Of a stretch of DNA of 10,228 bases, positions 1 to 5,730 are shown one piece after another; positions within the stretch are counted from its first letter, which is position 1, and each line of letters begins with the position of its first letter. The translations under genes were made by a program, and so were the position numbers. Below the pieces are notes generated by a model. The model did no database searches and was not told where the DNA came from. It saw only the letters and a list, made by a program, of their open reading frames with translations. The DNA comes from Acidobacteriota bacterium (lineage in GTDB: Bacteria > Acidobacteriota > Holophagae > Holophagales > Holophagaceae), in NCBI GenBank assembly GCA_021778785.1, contig JAJYBX010000034.1:1-10228 (forward strand), written 5' to 3'.

Positions 1-1914
1 CCGGCGGTGCTGGGCTACCTGCTGGCGGGCATGATCGTGGGGCCCCACGTGCCCGTGCCCCTGGTGGCGGATCTGGCCAACGTGCGCATCATGGGCGAGC
101 TGGGCGTCATCCTGCTCATGTTCTCCATCGGCCTGGAGTTCAGCCTCCAGCGCCTGTTCCGGGCCGGCCCCACGGCCCTCCTGGTGGGCACCCTGCAGGT
201 GGGCACGCTCCTGGTGGCGGGCTTCCTGGCCGCGCGGCTCCTGGGCTGGCCGCCCCTGGAGAGCGCCTTCTTCGGCGCCAGCCTCTCCATCGCCTCCACC
301 ATGATCCTGGCCAAGCTCTTCGACGAGCGGGGCATCCGCGGCCCGCTGAAGGAGACCGTGCTGGGGGTCCTGCTGGTGGAGGACCTCCACGCGGTGCTGC
401 TGCTGGCGGGGCTCACGGCCGCCGCCTCCCTGGGCGGCCCCAGCCTGGGGGCCATCGCCGCCACGCTCCTCCGCCTGGCGGCCTTCCTGGCCCTGCTGCT
501 GGCGGCGGGCCGCTGGCTGGTGCCCCCCGCCGTCCGGTGGGTGGCCGACCACGCCCGCAGCGAGGTCCTGCTGGTGGTGGCCGCGGGCCTCTGCTTCGGG
601 CTGGCCCAGCTGGCGGCCTGGGCCGGCTTCTCCGTGGCCATGGGGGCCTTCGTGGCGGGGATGCTGGTGTGCGAGTCCGGCCGGGGCCGCAGCGTGGAGC
701 ACCTGATCCACCCCCTGCGCGACCTCTTCGCGGCCATGTTCTTCGTGGCCGTGGGCATGCTCATGGAACCCGCCGTGCTCCTCCGGGACTGGCCGCTGGT
801 GCTGCTCTTCACGGGCCTGGTGATCGCCCTCAACGCCCTCACCGTCACCCTGGGCGCCACCCTGGCGGGCCTGCCGCCGGGCCTGGGCCTCCGGGCCGGG
901 ATGGCCCTGGGGCAGGTGGGCGAGTTCGGCTTCATCCTCCTGGGGGCCGGCACGGCCCTGGGCGTGGTGGGCCCGGACCGCTACGCCCTGCTGGCGGCAG
1001 TCTGCGTGGCCACGGCCCTGGCCACCCCGGCTCTGCTCTCCGCCGGGGAACCCGCCGCGGCGGCCCTGGAGCGCCGCCTCACGGGCCCCCTGCGCACCTA
1101 CCTCACCCTCTACCAGTCCTGGGCCCGCACCCTGAAGGCCCCGGCCCTGCGGAAGGCCCCCGGGGCCGGCGCGCGGCGGGCCTTCCTCTGGCTGCTCCTG
1201 GACGGGGCCGGCCTGGGGGCCGTGGCGGTCCTGGCCCCCCGGCTCCTCCGCCTGGGCACCCGCTGGCTGGAGGGCCACGGGGCCCTGAGCCACGCCCTGG
1301 CCCAGGGGATCCTGCTCCTGGCCGCCGCGGCCGTGGCGGCCCTGTTCCTCCAGCGCATCCTCCTCCGCAGCCGGGTCCTGGCCGAGGCCCTCCTGGATCT
1401 CCCCGGTGCGGGCCCCCTGGGCAGCCGGCCGGTCCTGCGGCGGGCCTTCCGGGGCGGGCTCCGGGCCGCGGCCCTGCTCCTGGCGGGACTGCCCGTCCTG
1501 GCGGCGGTCGAGGCCCTGCTGCCCCTGGCTTCCCTGGGGGCGCTGGCCGTCTTCCTGCTCCTGGCCCTGCCCCTCCTCCTCTGGCGCCGGGCCCTGCGCC
1601 TCCAGCGGGAGCTGGACGCCGGTCCCGAATGGATGGCCGAGGGCGCCCGGGATCCCTGGGCGTCCGCCGAGGCGACGGGACCGGCCGAAGGCGGCTGGCG
1701 CACCCTTCGGATCGGTCCCCATTGCCCCTCCCTGGGGCGCAGCCTGGGGGAGCTCGACCTCGCGGGCCAGGCCAGCGTGGTCCTCGTGGCCCTGCTGCGG
1801 GAGGGCCGCCTCCTGGAGCCCCGGCCCGAAGCCCGCCTGGAGGCCGGCGATCTCCTGGCCCTCAGCGGATCGGCCGCTGCCCTCGGGGAGGCCGAGCGGC
1901 TCCTGGGGACCTAG
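1..1914 (+). CDS. CPA2 cation:proton antiporter (KefB/NapA-like) with C-terminal TrkA-C domain, 5' truncated
   Basis: Inner-membrane antiporter of the monovalent cation:proton antiporter-2 family, expected to exchange K+ or Na+ for H+. The reading frame is already open at base 1, and the first visible residues (PAVLGYLLAG) match an early transmembrane segment of the family, so the true start lies off the left edge. A Na+/H+-exchanger domain fills roughly the first 350 visible residues. It includes MFSIGLEFS and the acidic pair in LLVEDLHAV (GAG at 379-381), which sits where KefC-type proteins have QD. Four further hydrophobic segments follow (about residues 390-530), then a short RCK_C/TrkA-C-like domain (about 560-635; IGPHCPSLGRSLGELDL and LEAGDLLALSG). 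I see no TrkA-N/RCK_N Rossmann domain with a GxGxxG motif between them, so this is not a canonical KefB or KefC. The TAG stop overlaps the stop of the convergent gene by four bases. Family confidence is high; the transported ion is not determined. Confidence 0.9.
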   Translation, partial: PAVLGYLLAGMIVGPHVPVPLVADLANVRIMGELGVILLMFSIGLEFSLQRLFRAGPTALLVGTLQVGTLLVAGFLAARLLGWPPLESAFFGASLSIASTMILAKLFDERGIRGPLKETVLGVLLVEDLHAVLLLAGLTAAASLGGPSLGAIAATLLRLAAFLALLLAAGRWLVPPAVRWVADHARSEVLLVVAAGLCFGLAQLAAWAGFSVAMGAFVAGMLVCESGRGRSVEHLIHPLRDLFAAMFFVAVGMLMEPAVLLRDWPLVLLFTGLVIALNALTVTLGATLAGLPPGLGLRAGMALGQVGEFGFILLGAGTALGVVGPDRYALLAAVCVATALATPALLSAGEPAAAALERRLTGPLRTYLTLYQSWARTLKAPALRKAPGAGARRAFLWLLLDGAGLGAVAVLAPRLLRLGTRWLEGHGALSHALAQGILLLAAAAVAALFLQRILLRSRVLAEALLDLPGAGPLGSRPVLRRAFRGGLRAAALLLAGLPVLAAVEALLPLASLGALAVFLLLALPLLLWRRALRLQRELDAGPEWMAEGARDPWASAEATGPAEGGWRTLRIGPHCPSLGRSLGELDLAGQASVVLVALLREGRLLEPRPEARLEAGDLLALSGSAAALGEAERLLGT

Positions 1915-2483
1915 ACGCCCACCCCCCCCCCGGCCAGATCCTGGAGGATCCGCGCGGCCCCCTTGCAGCGGGGGACATTCCGGGCGGTCCGCGCCTCCCG
2001 GTGGAGGCCGAGGGCCGTCCGCACCGCGGATGCGCCGGGTCCGGGGCAGGGGGGTCCCAGCAGGGGCGCAAAGGCGGCCTCCAGATCCGGCATCTCGGAC
2101 CAGCGCCCCCCGTCCGCGGCGAACCAGGCCCGCAGGCTGGCCAGGCCCGCCGCCCGCCGGTGCCCGGCCGGGCCCTGGGGCAGGAGGTCCCCCAGCAGCT
2201 CCCGGGCGTCCAGGGCCGCCCGGGCCGCGGCGCGACCGCCGGCGTCCATGTGCAGGAAGCAGAGATCCAGGGCCGCCAGATCGCCCGGCGGGACCCGCTT
2301 GGCCAGGGTGTCCCGCCGGGCGGCCCAGGCCTCCCGGGCATAGCGGATCCGGCCCTCCAGCCGCCGGGTGCGGCCTTCCACCACGCACTCGGAAACCCCC
2401 TCCAGGGCCTCCACGAGGACTTCCGCCGGGGTCGGCGCCGGGGGGGCGGCCAGCAGGGCCGCGGGCAGGAGCAGGAGGGCCAT
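1911..2483 (-). CDS. hypothetical secreted alpha-helical protein, 190 aa
   Basis: I do not recognise a family. The chosen ATG at 2483 is preceded by GGAG (2489-2492) at five bases and begins a short signal-peptide-like stretch (MALLLLPAALLAAPPAP), so the product is probably periplasmic. The frame stays open upstream to about 2576, but that extension is charged and would bury the signal peptide. The mature part is Ala/Arg/Leu-rich and looks almost wholly helical. It has four cysteines, spread as SEC, LCF, PPCPG and PRCKG, which could form disulfides after export. The gene is convergent with the antiporter, their stops sharing CTAG at 1911-1914, and divergent from the AhpD-like gene across about 160 bases. 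Its consistent G/C third-position bias supports real coding. Antisense frames here are also long, so existence is likely but not certain. Confidence 0.65.
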   Translation of the reverse strand: MALLLLPAALLAAPPAPTPAEVLVEALEGVSECVVEGRTRRLEGRIRYAREAWAARRDTLAKRVPPGDLAALDLCFLHMDAGGRAAARAALDARELLGDLLPQGPAGHRRAAGLASLRAWFAADGGRWSEMPDLEAAFAPLLGPPCPGPGASAVRTALGLHREARTARNVPRCKGAARILQDLAGGGVGV

Positions 2484-2562
2484 GTCGGCTCCAGGCGGGT
2501 CGGACAAGGGGGTACCGCGGAAAGGGGGCGACCGTTTAGCGCCTTCCGGGCGGGGATGGTCC

Positions 2563-2595
2563 TTGACGCACGGCACTCCCGGCCGGGGCTAGAGT
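2563..2595 (+). promoter_or_regulatory. candidate promoter for the AhpD-like gene
   Basis: TTGACG at 2563-2568 matches a sigma-70 -35 box at five of six positions. TAGAGT at 2590-2595 matches the -10 box at four of six. The 21-base spacer is longer than the usual 16-18, which weakens the call. A start about seven bases beyond would give a leader of roughly 40 bases before the GTG at 2643. The site lies in the 2484-2642 gap between two divergent genes, where promoters are expected. Confidence 0.35.
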
Positions 2596-2631
2596 GGGCA
2601 GGACCCGGACCCTCCGGGATCACCCTCCGCC

Positions 2632-2637
2632 AAGGAA
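2632..2637 (+). promoter_or_regulatory. ribosome binding site that sets a GTG start
   Basis: AAGGAA lies five bases before GTG at 2643. It fixes the start of the AhpD-like gene, whose frame is open for more than 2 kb upstream as a chance Pro/Gly-rich frame. Confidence 0.7.
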
Positions 2638-2642
2638 CGCCC

Positions 2643-2978
2643 GTGACCGCCCAGCCCGAATCCCATGCCCCCCAGGCCCCCGTGGGCCTCGACGACATCA
2701 CCCTCCACCTCATCGCCCTGGGCGCCGCCGTGGCCGCCAACGCCGACCGCGCCTTCCGGGCCCACCACGCCCAGCTCACCACCCTGGGGGCCTCCAGCGA
2801 GGACATGATCCAGGCCGTGAACATCGCCCTCCGCGTGAAGGGGGACCCCCACCAGCAGATGCTCAGCCTCGCCGAGGAGAGCCTCGTGAAGGGCGGGGGC
2901 TGCTGCGACGGCGGCTGCGCCTGCGAGGCCGCCGGCGGCCAGAAGGGCGACTGCGGCGACGACTGCGCGACCTGTTAG
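2643..2978 (+). CDS. AhpD/carboxymuconolactone decarboxylase-like protein lacking CxxC, with Cys-rich tail, 111 aa
   Basis: Small cytoplasmic helical protein. Residues about 16-80 (LDDITLHLIALGAAVAAN, then LGASSEDMIQAV) follow the pattern of short carboxymuconolactone decarboxylase/AhpD-fold proteins. That family normally carries C-x-x-C-x3-H as its peroxidatic/disulfide centre. Here the equivalent positions read A34-D-R-A37-x3-H41: both cysteines are alanine and the histidine is kept. After a Gly linker the protein ends in a tail with seven cysteines (87, 88, 92, 94, 104, 108, 111) among Gly and Asp. The tail may bind a metal or act as a thiol/redox module in place of the lost pair. The GTG start is set by AAGGAA five bases upstream. 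The stop overlaps that of the convergent DUF2461 gene. The family call rests on the pattern from memory; function is unknown, and classical AhpD disulfide chemistry is unlikely. Confidence 0.75.
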   Translation: MTAQPESHAPQAPVGLDDITLHLIALGAAVAANADRAFRAHHAQLTTLGASSEDMIQAVNIALRVKGDPHQQMLSLAEESLVKGGGCCDGGCACEAAGGQKGDCGDDCATC

Positions 2979-3718
2979 AACGGCAGCTCCAGGGCCTTGC
3001 ATAGAAAACGGACCAGCGGCGCGGCGTCCGTCAGGGCCTCGGCCAGCCGGGCGGGGAAGTCCGCGGCCAGGACCTCCGCATCCGTGAAGGCCGTGGCCGC
3101 GTAGAAATCCTTGAACTTGAGGTCCTCGGCGCAGGGATGGCCGGGGTCGAAGCCCTGGGGCACGCGCGCCAGGGCGTCCCCTTCGATGTCCAGGGTGGCC
3201 CTGAGCTTCTTCCAGGCTGCGGATCGGGCCACGATGGCCTGCCGCACCTTGAAGAGGGCTTCGGGCTCGGGATGCCACAATCCGCCGCCCCCGAAGCAGC
3301 CGCCGGGTTCGAGGTGGAGGTAGAACCCGGGGCCGTGGACGCCCCCGGCCGCCGCGGACCGGTGCCGGAAGTTCACGCCCAGGTGCGTCTTGTAGGGGCT
3401 CTTGTCCCGGCTGAAGCGCGTGTCCCGGTAGATGCGGAAGAGCGAGCCGCCCGCCGGCCGCGGGTCGGCCTCCACGTGCCGGCTGATGGCGGCCAGCGGG
3501 CCGGAGAACGCCGCGATGAGGCGCAGCACCGGATCCCGGGCCTCCGCCTCGTAGCGGGCCCTGTTCGCCTGGAACCAGTCCCGGTCGTTGTGGGCCTTCA
3601 GATCCTTCAGGAACCGGAAGAGCCCCGGCCCCAGGGGGTTCTCGAACTCGGAGGGCGTCGCCTTGGGTGCCACTTCCACCTCCCGGAGGGATGCCTCCAG
3701 GGTAGGGCGGGTGAGCAT
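2975..3718 (-). CDS. TIGR02453/DUF2461 family protein, 247 aa
   Basis: Member of the TIGR02453 (DUF2461) family of cytoplasmic proteins of unknown function. Supporting motifs are FLKDLKAHNDRDWFQANRAR (residues 36-55, the conserved WF-x-ANR-x3-Y block), IYRDTRFSRDKSPYKTHLG (96-114, the family hallmark), GFYLHLEPGG (131-140), GGGGLWHPEPEAL (143-155) and the FKDF region near 202. The length is slightly above the usual 220-230 because of an N-terminal extension of about 25 residues. ATG at 3718 is preferred; GTG at 3727 is a close alternative, and neither has a strong Shine-Dalgarno sequence. The frame continues upstream to 3829, but that part resembles no family member. The TAA stop overlaps the TAG of the convergent AhpD-like gene in TTAG (2975-2978), leaving no room for a terminator. 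Family identity is confident, biochemical role unknown. Confidence 0.88.
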   Translation of the reverse strand: MLTRPTLEASLREVEVAPKATPSEFENPLGPGLFRFLKDLKAHNDRDWFQANRARYEAEARDPVLRLIAAFSGPLAAISRHVEADPRPAGGSLFRIYRDTRFSRDKSPYKTHLGVNFRHRSAAAGGVHGPGFYLHLEPGGCFGGGGLWHPEPEALFKVRQAIVARSAAWKKLRATLDIEGDALARVPQGFDPGHPCAEDLKFKDFYAATAFTDAEVLAADFPARLAEALTDAAPLVRFLCKALELPF

Positions 3719-3857
3719 CGGCGTCACAGGGCACGGGGACGGGGGTCCCGCGGATGCACGCCACAGGCCAGGGCGATTCCAGCGGACGCTGCCCCGATCC
3801 TGGCTGTTGGCAATCAACCGGAACAGCAAGGAGACGGTTCGCCCCTCCTTTTCTACG

Positions 3858-3870
3858 GTTCAGCCTGAAC
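3858..3870. other. short perfect inverted repeat in divergent intergenic region
   Basis: GTTCAG-C-CTGAAC is a perfect inverted repeat with six-base arms around one base. It lies about 70 bases before the beta-barrel gene, in the 3719-3937 gap between two divergent genes, where an operator could sit. A GCGCGC run follows at about 3876. I see no convincing -35/-10 pair in this gap, and chance occurrence cannot be excluded. Confidence 0.25.
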
Positions 3871-3924
3871 GCTTGCGCGCGCGACTGGAGGTGAGCTGAA
3901 TAATCTCGCCTGCTTCTCGTGGTT

Positions 3925-3929
3925 GAGGG
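3925..3929 (+). promoter_or_regulatory. ribosome binding site that decides between TTG and ATG starts
   Basis: GAGGG ends eight bases before ATG 3938. It favours that codon over the in-frame TTG at 3923, which would overlap this site and place charged residues before the signal peptide. Confidence 0.55.
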
Positions 3930-3937
3930 ATGCCTTG

Positions 3938-4426
3938 ATGCCAAAGCCTTCCATCCTGCTCCTTCTCGTCGCATCAGCTTTGCCATCCCTCGCCCAGAGC
4001 CCGGACGAACCCTCGCGCCGGGTGAGCCTGATCGGCTCCTTTCCCCAGTCCGACCTCAAGGATCTGACCTCGGGCGCTGGCATCGGCCTTTCTGCGGGTT
4101 GGACGTTCTGGCAGATGTCCCCGAGCTGCCGGCTTGGAGCCTTCCTGGCGTATCGAACCTATGCCACGCCTTCCGAGAGGGTGAACCTTTCGGATGCCGG
4201 GATGGATCTGTTCACCACCATCCAGGGGGGGCTCTACAACCGCCTCGCGATCGGTGCGGAACGGGTCGATATCCCGGGATTTCCGGCCACCATCAAGTTG
4301 GTGGGGGAGTTCGGCGTGGGGTACCGGTTCAAGGCCCCGCTCGGGGTCGAGGTGTACGAGTCCCACCTGGCCGCCTCAAGACCATCCACAACCACCCTCA
4401 ATGTCGCGGTTGCCTGGTACTTCTAG
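3938..4426 (+). CDS. predicted small outer-membrane beta-barrel protein, 162 aa
   Basis: Begins with a clear signal peptide (MPKPSILLLLVASALPSLAQ, cleavage probably near residue 20). The mature part of about 140 residues shows alternating polar/hydrophobic strands rich in Gly and aromatic residues, such as GAGIGLSAGWTFWQM (46-60), LGAFLAYRTY (66-75) and VGEFGVGYRF (122-131). It closes with NVAVAWYF, a final strand ending in Phe as in many BamA-assembled outer-membrane proteins. Size and pattern suggest an eight-stranded OmpX/OmpA-type barrel; I cannot name a family. ATG 3938 is supported by GAGGG upstream. Codon use differs visibly from its neighbours: the start alone uses CTT, GCA, TCA, GCT, TTG and CCA, which are rare elsewhere in the window. 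That could mean more recent acquisition, relaxed selection or low expression. The gene is convergent with sod, with the hairpin repeat between them. Confidence 0.75.
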   Translation: MPKPSILLLLVASALPSLAQSPDEPSRRVSLIGSFPQSDLKDLTSGAGIGLSAGWTFWQMSPSCRLGAFLAYRTYATPSERVNLSDAGMDLFTTIQGGLYNRLAIGAERVDIPGFPATIKLVGEFGVGYRFKAPLGVEVYESHLAASRPSTTTLNVAVAWYF

Positions 4427-4510
4427 TGGCCGCCGCTGCCCTGTCATGGGCCGCAGACCTGGCTTGGGGCCCATGACTCCCCTTGGATGTTCGTCTGGTG
4501 CGGCGGAATG

Positions 4511-4567
4511 AAAAGGAAAACCACCAAGACACCAAGAAAAGAAAAGGCAGTTCTTGGTGTCTTGGTG
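4511..4567 (-). terminator. probable intrinsic terminator downstream of sod
   Basis: Read on the minus strand, a perfect 17-bp stem (CACCAAGACACCAAGAA and its complement, 12-base loop) begins 28 bases after the sod stop. It is followed directly by GTTTTCCTTTT, a T-rich run typical of rho-independent termination. On the plus strand the sequence after the stem is much less T-rich, so it probably ends the sod transcript and may only slow the one from the beta-barrel gene. The stem is not especially G+C-rich, but it is long. Confidence 0.55.
4522..4567. repeat. long perfect inverted repeat (17-bp arms), possibly an interspersed repeat
   Basis: Arms at 4522-4538 and 4551-4567 are perfect complements around a 12-base loop (AAGAAAAGGCAG). 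The A+T content and the CCAAGACACCAAGAA core are unlike the surrounding DNA. From memory, similar ACCAAGACACCAAGA-type repeats occur in intergenic positions in several environmental bacterial groups, so this could be one copy of a dispersed family. The window holds only this copy, so dispersal cannot be shown here. Confidence 0.7.
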
Positions 4568-4574
4568 TCTTGGT
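4553..4574. repeat. 8-bp tandem repeat inside the right arm
   Basis: CTTGGTGT occurs at 4553-4560 and 4561-4568, followed by the partial copy CTTGGT at 4569-4574. The left arm holds the complement of only two of these units, so the right side has gained, or the left side lost, one unit, as expected from slippage. Confidence 0.7.
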
Positions 4575-4594
4575 AGTGAATCAGTTGGTTCTAT

Positions 4595-5173
4595 TTACTT
4601 GCCGAAGCGCTTGCTGACTTCGCTCCACTTGATGTTCTCGGCGAAGGCATCGAGGTACTTCGCGCGGGCGGTGCCGTAGTCGACCATGAACGCGTGCTCC
4701 CAGCTGTCCAGCACCAGGAGCAGGTCCTGCTCGATGGGCAGGCCCAGGTGGTGCTCGGCCACGAAGTAGGTGTGCAGCTTGCCGTCGCGGCGGTTGCGGG
4801 TGAGCAGGGCCCAGCCGGGGCCGCCCATGGCCACGGCCTTCAGGTCGGCGATGACCTTCTCCTTGCCGCCCGCGGCGTCCAGGGCGGCCTTCAGGCCGGC
4901 GCTGATCTCGCTGTCCGCGCCCATGTTCTCGAAGTAGAGCTCATGGAGGAAGGAGCCGTTGAAGGCCACGGCCTCGCGGCGCTTCAGCTCGCTGTACTCG
5001 TTGTAGGAGTAGTTGGGCTTGGTGTTGTCCGCCGTGGCCAGCTTCTCCTCGATCTCGTTCAGCTTGGTGATGTAGCCCTTGTAGAGGCCGAAGTGCTGAT
5101 CCAGCTGCGAGTCGCTGAGCCCCTTCAGGGCGCCGCCCTTCAGGTGGTCGTAGTTCTTGACGGGATAGGCCAT
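4595..5173 (-). CDS. sod: superoxide dismutase, Fe/Mn family (atypical subfamily), 192 aa
   Basis: Converts superoxide to hydrogen peroxide and oxygen in the cytoplasm (no signal peptide). Metal ligands can be placed at H27 (QHFGLYKGY), H77 (AFNGSFLHELYF), D156 and H160 (DSWEHAFMVDYG), and the GGPGWALL stretch (117-124) matches the family's conserved glycine-rich segment. Blocks around the first two ligands are shortened relative to E. coli SodA/SodB: the usual HHxxYVxxLN and AFNNxxQxxNH patterns are replaced by LYKGYITKLN and AFNGSFLHE. The second-sphere Gln site looks occupied by His (AEHHLG, 139-144). This resembles a subfamily seen in other bacteria, so metal preference cannot be assumed. 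ATG 5173 follows AAGGAG (5180-5185). The gene is the last of four stress genes on this strand, about 100 bases after dps, and is followed by a terminator-like hairpin. Confidence 0.92.
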   Translation of the reverse strand: MAYPVKNYDHLKGGALKGLSDSQLDQHFGLYKGYITKLNEIEEKLATADNTKPNYSYNEYSELKRREAVAFNGSFLHELYFENMGADSEISAGLKAALDAAGGKEKVIADLKAVAMGGPGWALLTRNRRDGKLHTYFVAEHHLGLPIEQDLLLVLDSWEHAFMVDYGTARAKYLDAFAENIKWSEVSKRFGK

Positions 5174-5208
5174 GGTCGTCTCCTTGGCAGCGCAGCGCGC
5201 GGGTGAGT

Positions 5209-5227
5209 AGTTTACCGAAAAAGTCGG
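5209..5227 (-). promoter_or_regulatory. possible weak promoter element before sod
   Basis: The 5174-5276 gap between dps and sod holds the most A+T-rich stretch nearby. On the minus strand TAAACT (5214-5209) matches a -10 box at four of six positions, directly after a small CCGA/TCGG inverted repeat (5215-5227). I find no good -35 box. Sod may therefore have its own promoter or simply be read from the upstream genes. Confidence 0.22.
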
Positions 5228-5276
5228 AAATCAGAAAAAAGAGGCATGCATCCCTTATCCGGACGCAGGCCGGGCC

Positions 5277-5720
5277 TCACCCCAGCATCTCCCGCAGGAA
5301 CCAGGCCTCCTTCTGGTGGATCTGCACGAAGCGGGTGAGCAGGTCGGCGGTGCCGGGGTCGCCGGCGGCGTTGGCCAGTTCGATGCCCTCGTGCATGAGC
5401 GAGATGGTGCGCTCCTCGTTGTCCAGGGCCTCCTTCAGCATGGCCTCGGGGTCCAGGCGCGCGACGGGATCCGAGACCGGGGCCTTCGTCTGCGCGGCCA
5501 TCTGGGCCGGGGCATGGAGGGGCACGCCGCCCAGCATGCGGATCCGCTCCGCCAGCTCGTCCACGGTGCCATCCGCGGCGTTGTAGAGCTCCTCGAAGCG
5601 GAGGTGGTAGTCGCGGAAGTGGGGGCCGGTGACGGTCCAGTGGTAGCGCTTGGCGTTGAAGGACAGGACGAAGGCGGTGGCCAGTTCGGCGTTCAGGTGA
5701 TCGATGACGGTGCGGCTCAT
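5277..5720 (-). CDS. dps: Dps-family DNA-binding ferritin-like protein, 147 aa
   Basis: Dodecameric mini-ferritin that oxidises Fe(II), preferably with hydrogen peroxide, and stores the iron, limiting Fenton damage to DNA. The inter-subunit ferroxidase ligands are all present with normal spacing: H27 and W28 (KRYHWTVTGPHF), H39 (DYHLRFEELYN), D54 and E58 (VDELAERIRMLGG). Length is a little short of the usual 155-170. The Lys-rich N-terminal tail used by E. coli Dps to bind DNA is missing (the protein opens MSRTVIDHLN), so iron storage and peroxide consumption are better supported than DNA compaction. ATG 5720 has AGGAG five bases upstream, overlapping the stop of the preceding gene by one base. 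This implies co-transcription and coupled translation with the DUF3501-like gene. Confidence 0.92.
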   Translation of the reverse strand: MSRTVIDHLNAELATAFVLSFNAKRYHWTVTGPHFRDYHLRFEELYNAADGTVDELAERIRMLGGVPLHAPAQMAAQTKAPVSDPVARLDPEAMLKEALDNEERTISLMHEGIELANAAGDPGTADLLTRFVQIHQKEAWFLREMLG

Positions 5721-5725
5721 GGTGG

Positions 5726-5730
5726 CTCCT
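5726..5730 (-). promoter_or_regulatory. dps ribosome binding site overlapping upstream stop codon
   Basis: AGGAG on the minus strand shares base 5730 with the TGA of the DUF3501-like gene, five bases before the dps ATG. This spacing supports translational coupling. Confidence 0.65.

Noticed and set aside
15..953. 312-codon minus-strand frame within the antiporter
   Set aside because: Arg/Ser/Pro-rich antisense shadow of a confidently assigned membrane transporter.
537..2642. Very long plus-strand open frame (over 2 kb) leading into the AhpD-like gene
   Set aside because: It is a Pro/Gly/Arg-rich frame antisense or out of phase to the antiporter and the 190-aa gene, typical of high G+C shadow frames. 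Only the part from GTG 2643 has a ribosome site and a family pattern.
2589..3986. 465-codon minus-strand frame overlapping the DUF2461 gene
   Set aside because: It lies in another frame of the same strand as the DUF2461 gene, is Gly/Arg/Pro-rich, and conflicts with two recognisable genes.
4511..4574. CRISPR array or tandem-repeat locus
   Set aside because: There are under three 8-bp units with no spacers, and the dominant feature is a single inverted repeat.
5215..5227. CCGA-loop-TCGG hairpin as a terminator for dps
   Set aside because: Only a four-base stem, about 50 bases after the dps stop and without a following T-run on the minus strand.
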